Below, piece after piece: positions 46,738 through 54,906 of a DNA stretch of 64,000 bases. Within the stretch, counting starts at the first letter, position 1; each line of letters opens with the position of its first letter. Source of the DNA: a bacterium SCSIO 12696 (lineage in GTDB: Bacteria; Pseudomonadota; Gammaproteobacteria; Pseudomonadales; Porticoccaceae). The notes below the pieces were generated by a model. It was given only the letters and a program-made list of their open reading frames with translations, was not told where the DNA came from and ran no database searches. The stretch lies in the NCBI GenBank assembly GCA_024397955.1, contig CP073744.1, positions 868,001-932,000 on the forward strand, written 5' to 3'. The translations under genes and the position numbers were made by a program.

Positions 46738-47472
46738 ATGCCTCACTCAAAAACAGACAAGGTCTTCGCCAGCCCTTTGGCGGAAATAGCCGGCTTCAAA
46801 TTCGACGCACGGGTCGCCAGCGTTTTTCCCGATATGATCAAACGCTCTGTGCCAGGGTACGAGTCCATTATCGGCATGATCGGCACCTTGGCCGAACGCT
46901 ACGTGCAAGCAGACAGCCGTTGCTACGACCTGGGTTGCTCCCTTGGCGCCGCTACCCTGTCCATGCGCCACCATATACGCCAACCCAACTGCGAAATTAT
47001 CGCTGTCGATAATTCACAAGCCATGCTCGACCGCTGCCGCAACGTCATTGATAGTGACAGCAGCGAAGTGCCTGTCAGTCTTCAGCTGGGCAATATTCAG
47101 GAAGTGGCCATTAACAACGCCTCCATGGCAGTACTAAACTTTACCCTGCAATTTATTCCACTGGCTGATCGCCAGAACATGCTGCAAACCATTTTCGATG
47201 GGCTGAAGCCCGGCGGCATTTTAGTGCTGTCGGAAAAAGTGGTATTTAGCGACCAGGCCCACGACCAACTGATGATTGAATTGCACCACAACTTTAAAAA
47301 AGCCAATGGCTACAGCGATCTGGAAGTCAGCCAAAAACGCACCGCATTGGAAAACGTACTGGTGCCGGAAACCTTGCAGACCCATCGCGACCGCTTAAAA
47401 AATATCGGTTTTTCCAGTGTTGATGTGTGGTTTCAGTGTTTTAATTTTGCGTCGATAATAGCCATCAAATAA
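46738..47472 (+). CDS. cmoA: Carboxy-S-adenosylmethionine synthase
   Basis: A 244-residue enzyme that makes carboxy-SAM from SAM and prephenate. The AdoMet loop is [13 protein letters not shown], and the N-terminal [16 protein letters not shown] is typical. It supplies the cofactor for CmoB, encoded 61 bases downstream, in the modification of U34 in tRNA to 5-oxyacetyluridine. Confidence 0.95.
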   Translation: MPHSKTDKVFASPLAEIAGFKFDARVASVFPDMIKRSVPGYESIIGMIGTLAERYVQADSRCYDLGCSLGAATLSMRHHIRQPNCEIIAVDNSQAMLDRCRNVIDSDSSEVPVSLQLGNIQEVAINNASMAVLNFTLQFIPLADRQNMLQTIFDGLKPGGILVLSEKVVFSDQAHDQLMIELHHNFKKANGYSDLEVSQKRTALENVLVPETLQTHRDRLKNIGFSSVDVWFQCFNFASIIAIK

Positions 47473-47485
47473 CTCAAGCCATCTC

Positions 47486-47519
47486 GTAGTGTGGACTAGC
47501 ACCGTGTAACCCACACTAC
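47486..47519. repeat. Hairpin between cmoA and cmoB
   Basis: GTAGTGTGG (47486-47494) pairs perfectly with CCACACTAC (47511-47519) across a 16-base loop. It ends 15 bases before the cmoB ATG, so it may affect cmoB translation or message stability. Confidence 0.5.
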
Positions 47520-47533
47520 CGTACAAACGAACC

Positions 47534-48520
47534 ATGATTAACTACTCCGCTCTCCTCGACTTTCTCTCTGCCGGTAAATTGCAACGCTGGGCACAACAGC
47601 TGCCACAACAGATCGAACAAGGCCTTAGTGAAGCCCGCTGGGGCGACCTGCCCCAATGGCGCGCGGTGCTAGAGCAACTGCCGGACCTGACACCGGACTC
47701 ATACGACTTAACAGATAGCGTCACCATCGGCAGCGAACAAGCTTGCGACTCAACGACCAGAGCAGAACTGCGCGACACCCTGATGGCCTTACACCCCTGG
47801 CGCAAAGGGCCGTTTCACCTGTTCGGAGTGCATATCGATACCGAATGGCGCAGTGATTGGAAGTGGGATCGGGTTTTGCCGCACATATCGCCACTACAAA
47901 ACCGCCTGGTGCTGGATGTTGGCTGTGGCAATGGCTACCACTGCCTGCGTATGCTTGGCCAAGGTACGCACCGGGTTATCGGCATCGATCCATCACCGCG
48001 TTTTGTGTTGCAGTTTTATGCGCTAAAAAAATACCTGAATCAGACAGCAGCCAAAGAATTGCCGGTGGACGTACTGCCGGTAGGTATTCAGCAAGTACCC
48101 GCCAACCTGCGCACCTTTGATACTGTGTTCTCTATGGGGGTTTTCTACCACCGCCGCTCACCCATGGATCATCTTCGAGAGCTAAAGGACTGCCTGCGCC
48201 CCGGCGGTGAATTGGTACTGGAAACCCTGGTTGTTGACGGCCCAGAAGGCCACGTTTTAGTGCCCCACGGCCGCTACGCCAAAATGCCCAACGTTTGGTT
48301 TTTACCGTCCCCAGCGACCATGCTGGCCTGGCTAAAAAAATGTGGATTTAAAAACCCACGAATCGTGGATCAGTGCAAAACAACGGTAGAGGAACAGAGG
48401 GCAACAGAATGGATGACCTACGAATCACTGACAGATTTTCTTGATCCGGAAGATAACCAAAAGACTATTGAGGGGCACCCGGGGCCTTTACGAGCAACAT
48501 TTGTTGCGGAGGCGAGCTGA
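47534..48520 (+). CDS. cmoB: tRNA U34 carboxymethyltransferase
   Basis: A 328-residue enzyme that transfers carboxymethyl from carboxy-SAM to 5-hydroxyuridine 34. The AdoMet motif VLDVGCGNGYHCLRM is in the middle, with the tetramer N-terminal extension (RWGDLPQWRAVLEQLP) and a late WYLPS-like block (VWFLPSPATML). Length and order after cmoA match the standard gene pair. Confidence 0.95.
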   Translation: MINYSALLDFLSAGKLQRWAQQLPQQIEQGLSEARWGDLPQWRAVLEQLPDLTPDSYDLTDSVTIGSEQACDSTTRAELRDTLMALHPWRKGPFHLFGVHIDTEWRSDWKWDRVLPHISPLQNRLVLDVGCGNGYHCLRMLGQGTHRVIGIDPSPRFVLQFYALKKYLNQTAAKELPVDVLPVGIQQVPANLRTFDTVFSMGVFYHRRSPMDHLRELKDCLRPGGELVLETLVVDGPEGHVLVPHGRYAKMPNVWFLPSPATMLAWLKKCGFKNPRIVDQCKTTVEEQRATEWMTYESLTDFLDPEDNQKTIEGHPGPLRATFVAEAS

Positions 48521-48543
48521 GTTTTAAGGCAAACAATCAGCTC

Positions 48544-49002
48544 TCAGTTATTTTTTTGGTTACGTTGGTGAATAGTATCGAACTTAAAACGAGCGGCCCA
48601 TATACCCAAAACTATACCTAAGAGATAAGGCAAACCAAAGCTGAAAACACTGAGCATTACCAACCATCCGAAGATCATAATTGGCACTTCGATAGCTGAA
48701 AAAGCGCTACCGAAAATTGAAATAAAGGTTAAAACCAAGCTCGCCGATAGTACCGTCAACCCAACAACACTCAAGCCAAAGCCAACACCTCTTCTTTCAA
48801 GCTTGTCGACTTTAGCCAAGTTTTCAAAATCGAACTTCTTTATCAAATAACGGGCCCAGGCAAACGCGACCAATGACGACGGCACACCAATCGTCAAAGC
48901 CAAGGACATTGCATTGATAATCAGCCCAGCTCCGAACGAAACTAACAGACCACCCAAACCAAAAACCATAGCGACGGTATTTTCAAGGCCTAATTTTTTC
49001 AT
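48544..49002 (-). CDS. Multi-pass membrane protein, unknown
   Basis: A 152-residue protein with four hydrophobic segments, at about 12-32, 34-47, 75-97 and 104-135, and short charged loops (KKFDFENLAKVDKLERR). No family is recognised. It is the leftmost gene of the AT-richer minus-strand group and has no attC-like site next to it, so membership in the cassette array is not supported. Confidence 0.6.
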   Translation of the reverse strand: MKKLGLENTVAMVFGLGGLLVSFGAGLIINAMSLALTIGVPSSLVAFAWARYLIKKFDFENLAKVDKLERRGVGFGLSVVGLTVLSASLVLTFISIFGSAFSAIEVPIMIFGWLVMLSVFSFGLPYLLGIVLGIWAARFKFDTIHQRNQKNN

Positions 49003-49056
49003 AGCACCGAAATCAGCCGAGCAATAAAAGCAACATTCGCTATCATCCGGTCAGCC

Positions 49057-49848
49057 TCAGACATTGATAAAGCCTTCAAGGTAATGAACGGCCTTACCTG
49101 AAATAAACACTCTATCTCCTGCCAAACGACACAACAGAACACCACCGCGTTTTGATGCTTGATAGGCAAGAAGCTGCTTTTTAGCCAATCGCTCAGACCA
49201 ATACGGTGTAAGCCCGGTATGGATTGACCCTGTCACTGGATCTTCATCACCACCGTTCGCGGGCCAGAAATATCTTGAGACGAAGTCGTATTCCTTTCCC
49301 GGAGCCGTCACGACCACATCGTATGGCGCAAGTTTTTTAAGATATTCCTTATTTTGGACGACGCTCAAAACATCGTGTTCATTCTCATAGACTGCGAAGT
49401 ACGCTTGATTATTGAACAGTACTTTTGAAGGTTCAATCGACAGCCCCTGTAACAGCTCCTCTGGAAAACAATCTGGAATATGTGGCTTTCTACACGGGAA
49501 ATCCATCTGAATATAGCCATCATCGGTTTTCGTGATGACCATTCGCCCGACGGCTTCAGCTGAAAACACTAACTCAGACACTTCCGAGTTGTCGTTAAAA
49601 ATAACGGAAGCCGACGCCAGTGTTGCATGGCCGCAAAACGCAATCTCAGTGATTGGAGAAAACCAGCGTATTGCATAGGTCTCATCACTAGACCTAACCA
49701 AATAAGCTGTCTCGGATAGGTTATTTTCTGTAGCAATGGACTGCATTAATTCATCTGACAACCATTCTTCAGTGATTACGACAGCCGCCGAATTACCTTT
49801 GAATCTTTCTTCGGTAAAGGCATCAACAATATTTACTCTTAATTTCAC
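49057..49848 (-). CDS. PhzF-family isomerase-like protein
   Basis: A 263-residue protein with a GTG start. It has the PhzF fold markers: N-terminal VDAFTEERFKGNSAAV, the catalytic glutamate in NNLSETAYLV, ISEIAFCGHATLA-type block (TEIAFCGHATLASA) and DPVTGSIHTGL. Family members isomerise or epimerise hydrophobic metabolites; the substrate is unknown. It lies 15 bases upstream of a GFA-like gene's stop, suggesting co-transcription. Confidence 0.82.
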   Translation of the reverse strand: MKLRVNIVDAFTEERFKGNSAAVVITEEWLSDELMQSIATENNLSETAYLVRSSDETYAIRWFSPITEIAFCGHATLASASVIFNDNSEVSELVFSAEAVGRMVITKTDDGYIQMDFPCRKPHIPDCFPEELLQGLSIEPSKVLFNNQAYFAVYENEHDVLSVVQNKEYLKKLAPYDVVVTAPGKEYDFVSRYFWPANGGDEDPVTGSIHTGLTPYWSERLAKKQLLAYQASKRGGVLLCRLAGDRVFISGKAVHYLEGFINV

Positions 49849-49863
49849 CGTCTTACTCAGCTT

Positions 49864-50265
49864 TTAAATTACCGTTGACCAAACCGTAGGCCAACGCTCA
49901 GACTTATCCTCAGGAGAAAGCTTTTTAGGGCTAACACCAATAGATGGCTTTAGTGAAAAACCCCTTTCAAACAACGCTTTTGACACAGCTCCTCTTGTTT
50001 CTCCATCTTTTGAATGTGTCACAGCGATCACTTGCTTACAGTGGCTGCACTGCCAGAAGGTAGCCTGCTGAGAACCTTGCTTAAGTTGATTCAATTGATT
50101 TTTAGGCGAAAAGGAAATAGTGCCGTTTACATCTGACAAATAGGCAAGCCCATGGGCCACACAAAAGTCGCAGTCGCACTCTCGCGCTTGATTTTCTTCA
50201 ATGGGAAGAGGAAATGATGCTAAAACCTTCACTTTCCCGCATTTGCACTCAGATGAATATTCCAT
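49864..50265 (-). CDS. GFA/aldehyde-activating-like zinc protein
   Basis: A 133-residue protein with the cysteine pattern of the GFA family: CKCGKVKV near the N-terminus, CDCDFCVAHG at about 28-37 and CSHCKQV at about 72-78. These cysteines should bind zinc. Glutathione-dependent aldehyde handling is the family name, but most members have no proven reaction. It precedes the PhzF-like gene. Confidence 0.72.
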   Translation of the reverse strand: MEYSSECKCGKVKVLASFPLPIEENQARECDCDFCVAHGLAYLSDVNGTISFSPKNQLNQLKQGSQQATFWQCSHCKQVIAVTHSKDGETRGAVSKALFERGFSLKPSIGVSPKKLSPEDKSERWPTVWSTVI

Positions 50266-50383
50266 TTAATTTTCTATTTTTATCGCTTAAATATGGCATT
50301 TATTTTTGGAGCACGTTGAGCAATACAAAATTCATTTCAGCCATGAGAGTCGACCGGCATACACCTGTTATGATTTGAGTTAT

Positions 50384-50746
50384 TTAAGTACACACAACTT
50401 CATCTTTGTCTTGCAGCTTCGGGGGCGTACCCTCTGTGCCTTCATCTATCAGGTATCGAGTTACAAAACAGCCTTTATGATAACTTTTATGATCACGCCA
50501 AGTACCCATCAGAAAACAAGCCATTACTTGATTTCGCTCATTTTTGTACCAAAATAGTAATCTATTCGCATCATAGGAATTATCTGAATTAGCAATCAAA
50601 GATAAATGCTTCATTTTTTCAGCATTATCTGGATAAATCTGAAACCAGACTCCAGGAAAATCACTTTGCCCGCAGTCGAATTGACTATCTTCAATCGAAG
50701 TGCAAGCAGATAGTACTGATAATGAGCCTAAGATAACTTTATTCAT
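50384..50746 (-). CDS. Small lipoprotein, unknown
   Basis: A 120-residue protein from ATG 50746. The signal peptide MNKVILGSLSVLSACTS carries the lipobox LSAC. The mature part has four further cysteines and aromatic residues (GVWFQIYPDNAEK, RLLFWYKNERNQVMAC). No domain is recognised. It lies at the left edge of the probable cassette array. Confidence 0.6.
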   Translation of the reverse strand: MNKVILGSLSVLSACTSIEDSQFDCGQSDFPGVWFQIYPDNAEKMKHLSLIANSDNSYDANRLLFWYKNERNQVMACFLMGTWRDHKSYHKGCFVTRYLIDEGTEGTPPKLQDKDEVVCT

Positions 50747-50765
50747 AAAGAGCAATGGAATTTTG

Positions 50766-50818
50766 TGCAGCACCTAAAGAACGAATTGAACCTTGCTACC
50801 ATGTCAGGTGCTACTTTT
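50766..50818. repeat. Inverted repeat with TGCAGCACCT, possible degenerate recombination site
   Basis: GCAGCACCT (50767-50775) pairs with AGGTGCTAC-type sequence near 50806-50814. TGCAGCACCT and a later CTACTT recur at 51366 in the next intergenic gap, which suggests a shared mobile or recombination-site origin. Confidence 0.4.
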
Positions 50819-51311
50819 CCTGCAGCCACTCTTGAAATTCCGCCACAGTAGCTGGGGTGAATTCCAGTATCGCCTCAGCTAATTCTGCGTTACCAAAATG
50901 CACCGCTGTCACTGCAGCCAGAACGGAAACCATTTTTTCATCCGGTGATTTTATTTCACTAGCAAGCTTAGCCATTGTTTGAATAGCACTAGTATAAGCA
51001 AACTCTAAGCATGGCCCAATTTTTGGTCCACAACCTTTTAACCGAGCTATTTCAATACATACCGGCAGCAAAAAATAGTTGTAATCAACTATTTCTGGTG
51101 CCTTTTCAATTAAAGAAACAATCACTGGAACAGCCGCATACGATGCAGAATAGACGTTTCCCTGATGGCACAAACTACTCCACAGTGTATAGAAGGGCTC
51201 TTCTCCATAGCTTTCACATGACGGGTAGACCTCTAGCTCTTTCAGTAACTGAGGAATGTCAGATGCCTGCCCATAAGCATGCTCCAGTTCATCCCATTCA
51301 ATTGACTCCAT
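50811..51311 (-). CDS. HEAT-like helical protein, unknown
   Basis: A 166-residue cytoplasmic protein starting at ATG 51311. It is almost all helical, with the segment FYTLWSSLCHQGNVYSASYA followed by VPVIVSLIEKAPE. The pattern looks like a HEAT-repeat protein of the sort also found as immunity or accessory proteins, but no function can be assigned. A longer frame to 51401 reads through the intergenic repeat and is not supported. Confidence 0.6.
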   Translation of the reverse strand: MESIEWDELEHAYGQASDIPQLLKELEVYPSCESYGEEPFYTLWSSLCHQGNVYSASYAAVPVIVSLIEKAPEIVDYNYFLLPVCIEIARLKGCGPKIGPCLEFAYTSAIQTMAKLASEIKSPDEKMVSVLAAVTAVHFGNAELAEAILEFTPATVAEFQEWLQEK

Positions 51312-51359
51312 TTTTGATCTCTTTTTCCACTTAGCACCATGCACAATGACCGAGGAGGC

Positions 51360-51410
51360 AATACTTGCAGCACCTGAGCGATGAAACTTTATTGCCTGCA
51401 CCTACTTATG
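51360..51410. repeat. Second TGCAGCACCT repeat
   Basis: It contains TGCAGCACCT at 51366-51375 and a GGCAATA/TATTGCC pair around it, ending CTACTT. It resembles the site at 50766 and occupies the gap between the HEAT-like and zinc-ribbon genes. Confidence 0.4.
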
Positions 51411-51435
51411 TGGCTCTACACAACACGCAACTACA

Positions 51436-51714
51436 CTAGAACCACACCCTTTTCATACTCGCAAGAAATTTTCTTGTAATGGGAAATCCGGATGCAGAGC
51501 CTATTACTGAGTCAATACCACAGTACGGGCACAATGCAGTATGGCCATATTCTTCTTCGCCAATAGCATCTCTGTGAACATCACACCATTTATCAATTTT
51601 CTTAGGAGAAAACCTTTCAAGACAATAAAAGCAGCCACATAAATCAGACTTCAATATTTCTGCTCGGTGATTTGCTGATTTTGAATGCGCCCCTTTCGCA
51701 TTATCATTCTCCAT
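51436..51714 (-). CDS. Small zinc-ribbon protein
   Basis: A 92-residue cytoplasmic protein with two cysteine pairs: CGCFYC at about 27-32 and CPYCGIDSVIG at about 62-72, with HTALCPYCG as the core. This matches a small conserved family usually called a cytoplasmic protein; its function is not known. It starts 30 bases from an attC-like site, as expected for a cassette gene. Confidence 0.68.
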   Translation of the reverse strand: MENDNAKGAHSKSANHRAEILKSDLCGCFYCLERFSPKKIDKWCDVHRDAIGEEEYGHTALCPYCGIDSVIGSASGFPITRKFLASMKRVWF

Positions 51715-51743
51715 CAACGACCTACCTTTAACTCTTTAGAATC

Positions 51744-51820
51744 ACATAACGCCTTGCCCAAAAGCACAGCGACAACCAAGTTCAACACGGCTTTGTCACC
51801 TTTTGGAGCAAATTGTAAGC
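51744..51820 (-). repeat. attC-like site
   Basis: On the plus strand the site starts ACATAAC and ends TTGTAAG. The inner arms CCTTGCCCAAAAG and CTTTTGGAGCAAA pair, and so do ACAGCGACAA and TTGTC sequences nearer the centre. The 77-bp length and imperfect pairing fit an integron attC, with a degenerate outer end. Confidence 0.6.
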
Positions 51821-51829
51821 ATACTGAGG

Positions 51830-52213
51830 CTACCCACTAACATCCAGATCGAAATATCTCCACTGCATAAGGCCATGACCAAAATCATTTTCCTCCTTTA
51901 GCTCTCTAAGAGTTACATCATCACCAAACTTGGGAGAACCTAGCTTTTTATAATATTGCTTTGTAATTAATATTTCCTCAGTTTTACCTAAACGGTCCCC
52001 ACAAAATACAAAATCCTGGCTTGGCAGCATAGTTCCCTTGAACAAAAATATAAATTCATCATCCGCGGTTTCCTTAGGCTCAGAAACAACCTGACCTATA
52101 ATTTCACACTGCGAGACAATTCCAGCAGATATAGAGCAAGAAAATGTCGAAACAATTAAAGTCCATATATGCTTAAACTTGATATTTTTCGCTCCTTGAG
52201 CAATAAACTGCAT
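51830..52213 (-). CDS. Exported protein, unknown
   Basis: A 127-residue protein. A hydrophobic segment at about 16-30 (IWTLIVSTFSCSISAGIV) is probably a signal peptide preceded by a long N-region, so the real start could be a little downstream. The mature part has two cysteines and is otherwise unremarkable. GGCGG precedes the ATG. No family is recognised. Confidence 0.55.
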   Translation of the reverse strand: MQFIAQGAKNIKFKHIWTLIVSTFSCSISAGIVSQCEIIGQVVSEPKETADDEFIFLFKGTMLPSQDFVFCGDRLGKTEEILITKQYYKKLGSPKFGDDVTLRELKEENDFGHGLMQWRYFDLDVSG

Positions 52214-52239
52214 TCCGCCGCCTAAAATTTTTAACAGTT

Positions 52240-52644
52240 TTATATCGCATATTGACTCATATGCCCCATGATATTTTTAGGGATGCTGGGCCAACTATAA
52301 CCACCATTTTCATCCCATGACTTAGAGCCTGACATAAGCCCCATTTTTAGTAGTTCTTCTTGTAGTTGATCATGCGGGTAGATATACCATTGCCCACTTT
52401 GGCTAAAAGCCACATAAATTTCTTTGCCGTTGTATTTTTTATCGAGGGTTAAACGCCCCTTTAATTGGACTTTTATGAAAGTTCTGCCATCAATGTGGCA
52501 AGCGATAAAATCAGCACCCTGCCAGTCATCGTTGAGCCACATGCAGTTAAACCCATAATCAGATAGTTCCGCCGCGACCTTTTGAAAGTTGAAATTTTCT
52601 TTTTGTCTGGAGTTTAAATTTCCATACTCAATGCGATTAAACAT
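52240..52644 (-). CDS. Possible PD-(D/E)XK-fold protein
   Basis: A 134-residue cytoplasmic protein with an AGGA ribosome-binding site. The stretch DDWQGADFIACHIDGRTFIKVQLKGR has the Asp...(Q/E)-x-K spacing of the PD-(D/E)XK nuclease fold, with Gln in the usual Glu position. It could be a small endonuclease or an inactive relative. It starts 14 bases from an attC-like site. Confidence 0.58.
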   Translation of the reverse strand: MFNRIEYGNLNSRQKENFNFQKVAAELSDYGFNCMWLNDDWQGADFIACHIDGRTFIKVQLKGRLTLDKKYNGKEIYVAFSQSGQWYIYPHDQLQEELLKMGLMSGSKSWDENGGYSWPSIPKNIMGHMSQYAI

Positions 52645-52657
52645 GATTTTCCTGTAT

Positions 52658-52739
52658 TGTTAACGACTCAATAATCGGCAACTAAAATAGAGCGAAGCGG
52701 ATTTTTGGCTGTCCAGCGCCTTTAGGCGCGCAGTTAATT
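52658..52739 (-). repeat. attC-like site
   Basis: Plus-strand ends are TGTTAAC and GTTAATT; CGGCAACTAAAAT and ATTTTTGGCTGTC pair imperfectly inside. The match to the attC core motifs is weaker than for the neighbouring sites, but position (just before the 52644 start) fits. Confidence 0.5.
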
Positions 52740-52753
52740 GACTTGCTAGCACT

Positions 52754-53239
52754 TTAGTTTACGGCCTCTTGCTCTAGAAAGATGGGCAAACTGGAAAATC
52801 TTGAATTTAAAACTTCGGTTTGACCCAGAAAATAGAGCTGGAATGCTTCTTCCACCCATTCCGGCTGCTCTAGAACATAGGCAGTAACCCATTGAACTTC
52901 TTTTTCCTTTCCGAAGCCAAACATAGTTTTTATTTTCTTTGGCTGAACGATACCCACAAGATATGCGAACTCTTCCGAGCTTCCTACTACAGAAACCCAG
53001 AGATCAATTTTTGTTTCTGAATTTTTAACTGAAATAGTTGGCTCGCTACCACCTTTGTTATTTCCGACCTGCTCTTTCCAAGGAAAGGCCCTAAATTCCT
53101 TCTTAAAAATTTCAAATGTAGCACTTCCCTTCAGGTCATATTGGTCAAACCTATAGCCCGCCTGCTGAATATCATACGTGAATGAATCTGCCATAGCCGG
53201 CCCTGAAAAGAAAACAATAATGGTTAGTAGTACTTTCAT
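52754..53239 (-). CDS. Exported protein, unknown
   Basis: A 161-residue protein from ATG 53239, with signal peptide MKVLLTIIVFFSGPAMADSF. The mature part is rich in aromatic residues (YDIQQAGYRFDQYDLKGSAT) and has no cysteines. A longer frame to 53287 only reads through the attC-like site. No domain is recognised. Confidence 0.6.
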   Translation of the reverse strand: MKVLLTIIVFFSGPAMADSFTYDIQQAGYRFDQYDLKGSATFEIFKKEFRAFPWKEQVGNNKGGSEPTISVKNSETKIDLWVSVVGSSEEFAYLVGIVQPKKIKTMFGFGKEKEVQWVTAYVLEQPEWVEEAFQLYFLGQTEVLNSRFSSLPIFLEQEAVN

Positions 53240-53245
53240 ATTAAG

Positions 53246-53310
53246 TGCTAACGTCGAAACAGCGGAGAGACACACGTAGTGTGGCAATCCGCCACCTTGC
53301 CTGGTTATGG
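53246..53310 (-). repeat. attC-like site
   Basis: Plus-strand ends TGCTAAC and GTTATGG flank AGCGGAGAGACACAC and GTGTGGCAATCCGC arms. The 65-bp length and central ACGT fit an attC. The next gene starts 7 bases outside it. Confidence 0.65.
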
Positions 53311-53311
53311 C

Positions 53312-53653
53312 TTAGTACTGAAACCACTCTATCTTATCCACCTCAAAGGTAACCATGTTGACATACATCGCCCCCTCACCATCATTAATAACATGATTAG
53401 AATTTCTTGGTTTCGGAGCCAAAAACATCCAACAACCTTCCTTATTTTTGAAAAGTTTACCTTGCTCACGCAATAATTTTGATAACTCATAAGTCACACT
53501 CTTATCGGACAGATGCTCAATAGCTTTTTCAATATTTTGTAAAACAAAATTTTTACTTTTATCGGGAATTTGGCAATACTCAGGCTCCCTCACCCATGCG
53601 CACCCCGCCAAAATAACCAAGATAATAATTCCTGAAAATTTATACATAGTCAT
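53312..53653 (-). CDS. Small lipoprotein, unknown
   Basis: A protein of 113 residues from ATG 53653 (or 111 from 53647), with signal peptide FSGIIILVILAGCAW and lipobox LAGC. The mature part includes LSDKSVTYELSKLLREQG and a tryptophan-rich end. Extension upstream to 53707 reads only attC sequence. No family is recognised. Confidence 0.6.
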   Translation of the reverse strand: MTMYKFSGIIILVILAGCAWVREPEYCQIPDKSKNFVLQNIEKAIEHLSDKSVTYELSKLLREQGKLFKNKEGCWMFLAPKPRNSNHVINDGEGAMYVNMVTFEVDKIEWFQY

Positions 53654-53728
53654 AACGCCTTTGGCACAGGCGGCTACGCAGTAGCCGTCCAGCTCGCTTG
53701 CGGGCAACTGTGTCCAAACTTGTTAAAA
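53650..53728 (-). repeat. attC-like site
   Basis: Plus-strand ends TCATAAC and GTTAAAA; arms GCCTTTGGCACAG and CTGTGTCCAAACTT pair well, and GGCTAC/GTAGCC forms an inner stem. The stop codon of the following gene lies in the outer end, typical of a cassette. Confidence 0.72.
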
Positions 53729-54391
53729 ATTTTTACCCCGTAGCTTACTGAGCGGGATGCCTTTTTTATAGATAACTTCATAAACTTTGATTATGTTGCG
53801 TTTTTCACAGCCTGAAAAGCAGTTTTCGTTTAAGTCTATTTCTTTAGCTTGATACTCAAGAACACCAAGAGAGGCAAGGTATTCAAGCTCATCTGCCCCT
53901 TGGTCACTGCCTTGATAGCGGACGATTGGCTCTTTAAGGGGGACTAGGAAGCTATCTTGGTTTTTTTGGTCGTGTATAGATAAAACTCTAAGTACTTGCG
54001 GAATGGTGTCGACAACTTGATACCCTTCAGACGTTTTAGTTAGGCGGGCCACTCCTCGATATATTGAAAATTTAGGCCAAACAGAAACCATTGCTATGGA
54101 TGGTGAAACGGGCATACCGTCCCAGCTGGACCCGCAATCATAGGAGGCTATGACGCGATTTAGCTTACGTAGTTTTTCTCCTTCACCTGTCAGGTATTCA
54201 TCAACCCTAAATGTTACAACTTCGCTCCCACATGAATGATCTAAGAGACCTTCCTCAGCTTTAGCTTCTTTAGGTTTTTGAGCTGTAATCGTAACCTCTT
54301 CGACTTCTCCCATCATAAGATCAAGACGAAAATCATCTGCTTCTGAATAAGTAGAAAATAACAGAATTAGTACTAGCGGCACAAATTTCAT
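53723..54391 (-). CDS. Exported protein, unknown
   Basis: A 222-residue protein from ATG 54391 with signal peptide MKFVPLVLILLFSTYSEADD. The mature part is acidic at first (LMGEVEEVTITAQKPKE), then holds a domain with DYLTGEGEKLRKLNRVIASY and a pair of late cysteines (ENCFSGCEKRN). The EEVTITAQKP segment resembles a plug-type or secreted-domain start, but no function is assigned. Confidence 0.6.
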   Translation of the reverse strand: MKFVPLVLILLFSTYSEADDFRLDLMMGEVEEVTITAQKPKEAKAEEGLLDHSCGSEVVTFRVDEYLTGEGEKLRKLNRVIASYDCGSSWDGMPVSPSIAMVSVWPKFSIYRGVARLTKTSEGYQVVDTIPQVLRVLSIHDQKNQDSFLVPLKEPIVRYQGSDQGADELEYLASLGVLEYQAKEIDLNENCFSGCEKRNIIKVYEVIYKKGIPLSKLRGKNF

Positions 54392-54396
54392 AAGAT

Positions 54397-54489
54397 TTTT
54401 AACGTTCCAGTAAGGGGCAGACAAACCAACTGTTTGGATGTCCCGTGAAACCCCGCAGGAGCGGAGTGAACTTGACCGGCTTGTTCGGC
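54397..54489 (-). repeat. attC-like site
   Basis: Plus-strand ends TTTTAAC and GTTCGGC, 93 bp. GGGG and CCCC blocks and a CCGCAGGAGCGG palindrome are inside. The core motifs are less good than in the sites to the right, but the flanking genes fit tightly. Confidence 0.52.
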
Positions 54490-54493
54490 ATTA

Positions 54494-54841
54494 TTAGGAG
54501 CAAATTACCAGAACTCCTAGGTATTCTTTATGGCCTTTGGGTACGCCATAAAAATTAGGATGGACTATAAGATCAGGGGCTTGCTTAGCCCTTTGCTTTT
54601 CAGTGTTTTCTTTTTCAATTTTTACCTGAGCTTCGTATAGCTGCTTTGAAAAAATTAAACCGTCAAATTCATATGGAACCTCTTTTTCCAGTTCTGAGAC
54701 TCTCTCCGAAAGTCTTGGAGCAATACTAAATAGGGTAAATGCCTCAATCACCTGACAGTTCTCAGGAAGTACTTTGAACACCTCCGCACTTAAAACGAAA
54801 GACGACCAAGATATAAGTGCAATAGCTTGTAGCAACTTCAT
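54494..54841 (-). CDS. Exported protein, unknown
   Basis: A 115-residue protein with signal peptide MKLLQAIALISWSSFVLSAE. The mature part has FEGLIF-like (YEFDGLIFSKQLYEAQVKIE) helical segments and PNFYGVPKGHKEYLGVLVIC at the end. No family is recognised. It begins 6 bases from an attC-like site and ends 5 bases from another. Confidence 0.6.
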   Translation of the reverse strand: MKLLQAIALISWSSFVLSAEVFKVLPENCQVIEAFTLFSIAPRLSERVSELEKEVPYEFDGLIFSKQLYEAQVKIEKENTEKQRAKQAPDLIVHPNFYGVPKGHKEYLGVLVICS

Positions 54842-54846
54842 ATTAT

Positions 54847-54906
54847 GCCTAACGCCGCAAACATGTGCGACGCGGAGCGGCGCCCATGTGCTTTGGCTGG
54901 TTATGA
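54847..54906 (-). repeat. attC site
   Basis: A classical 60-bp form: plus-strand GCCTAAC at 54847-54853 matches RYYYAAC exactly, and GTTATGA closes it. CCGCAAACATGTGCG pairs with CGCCCATGTGCTTTGGC with the extra unpaired base expected of attC. The minus-strand gene to its right ends inside it. Confidence 0.8.

Noticed and set aside
48544..50265. Extension of the cassette array to the membrane, PhzF and GFA genes
   Set aside because: The gaps between these genes are short and contain no attC-like palindromes, so they are treated as ordinary chromosomal genes.
51312..51401. Longer N-terminus for the HEAT-like protein
   Set aside because: The extra codons read through the intergenic inverted repeat and add sequence that does not look like a folded protein.
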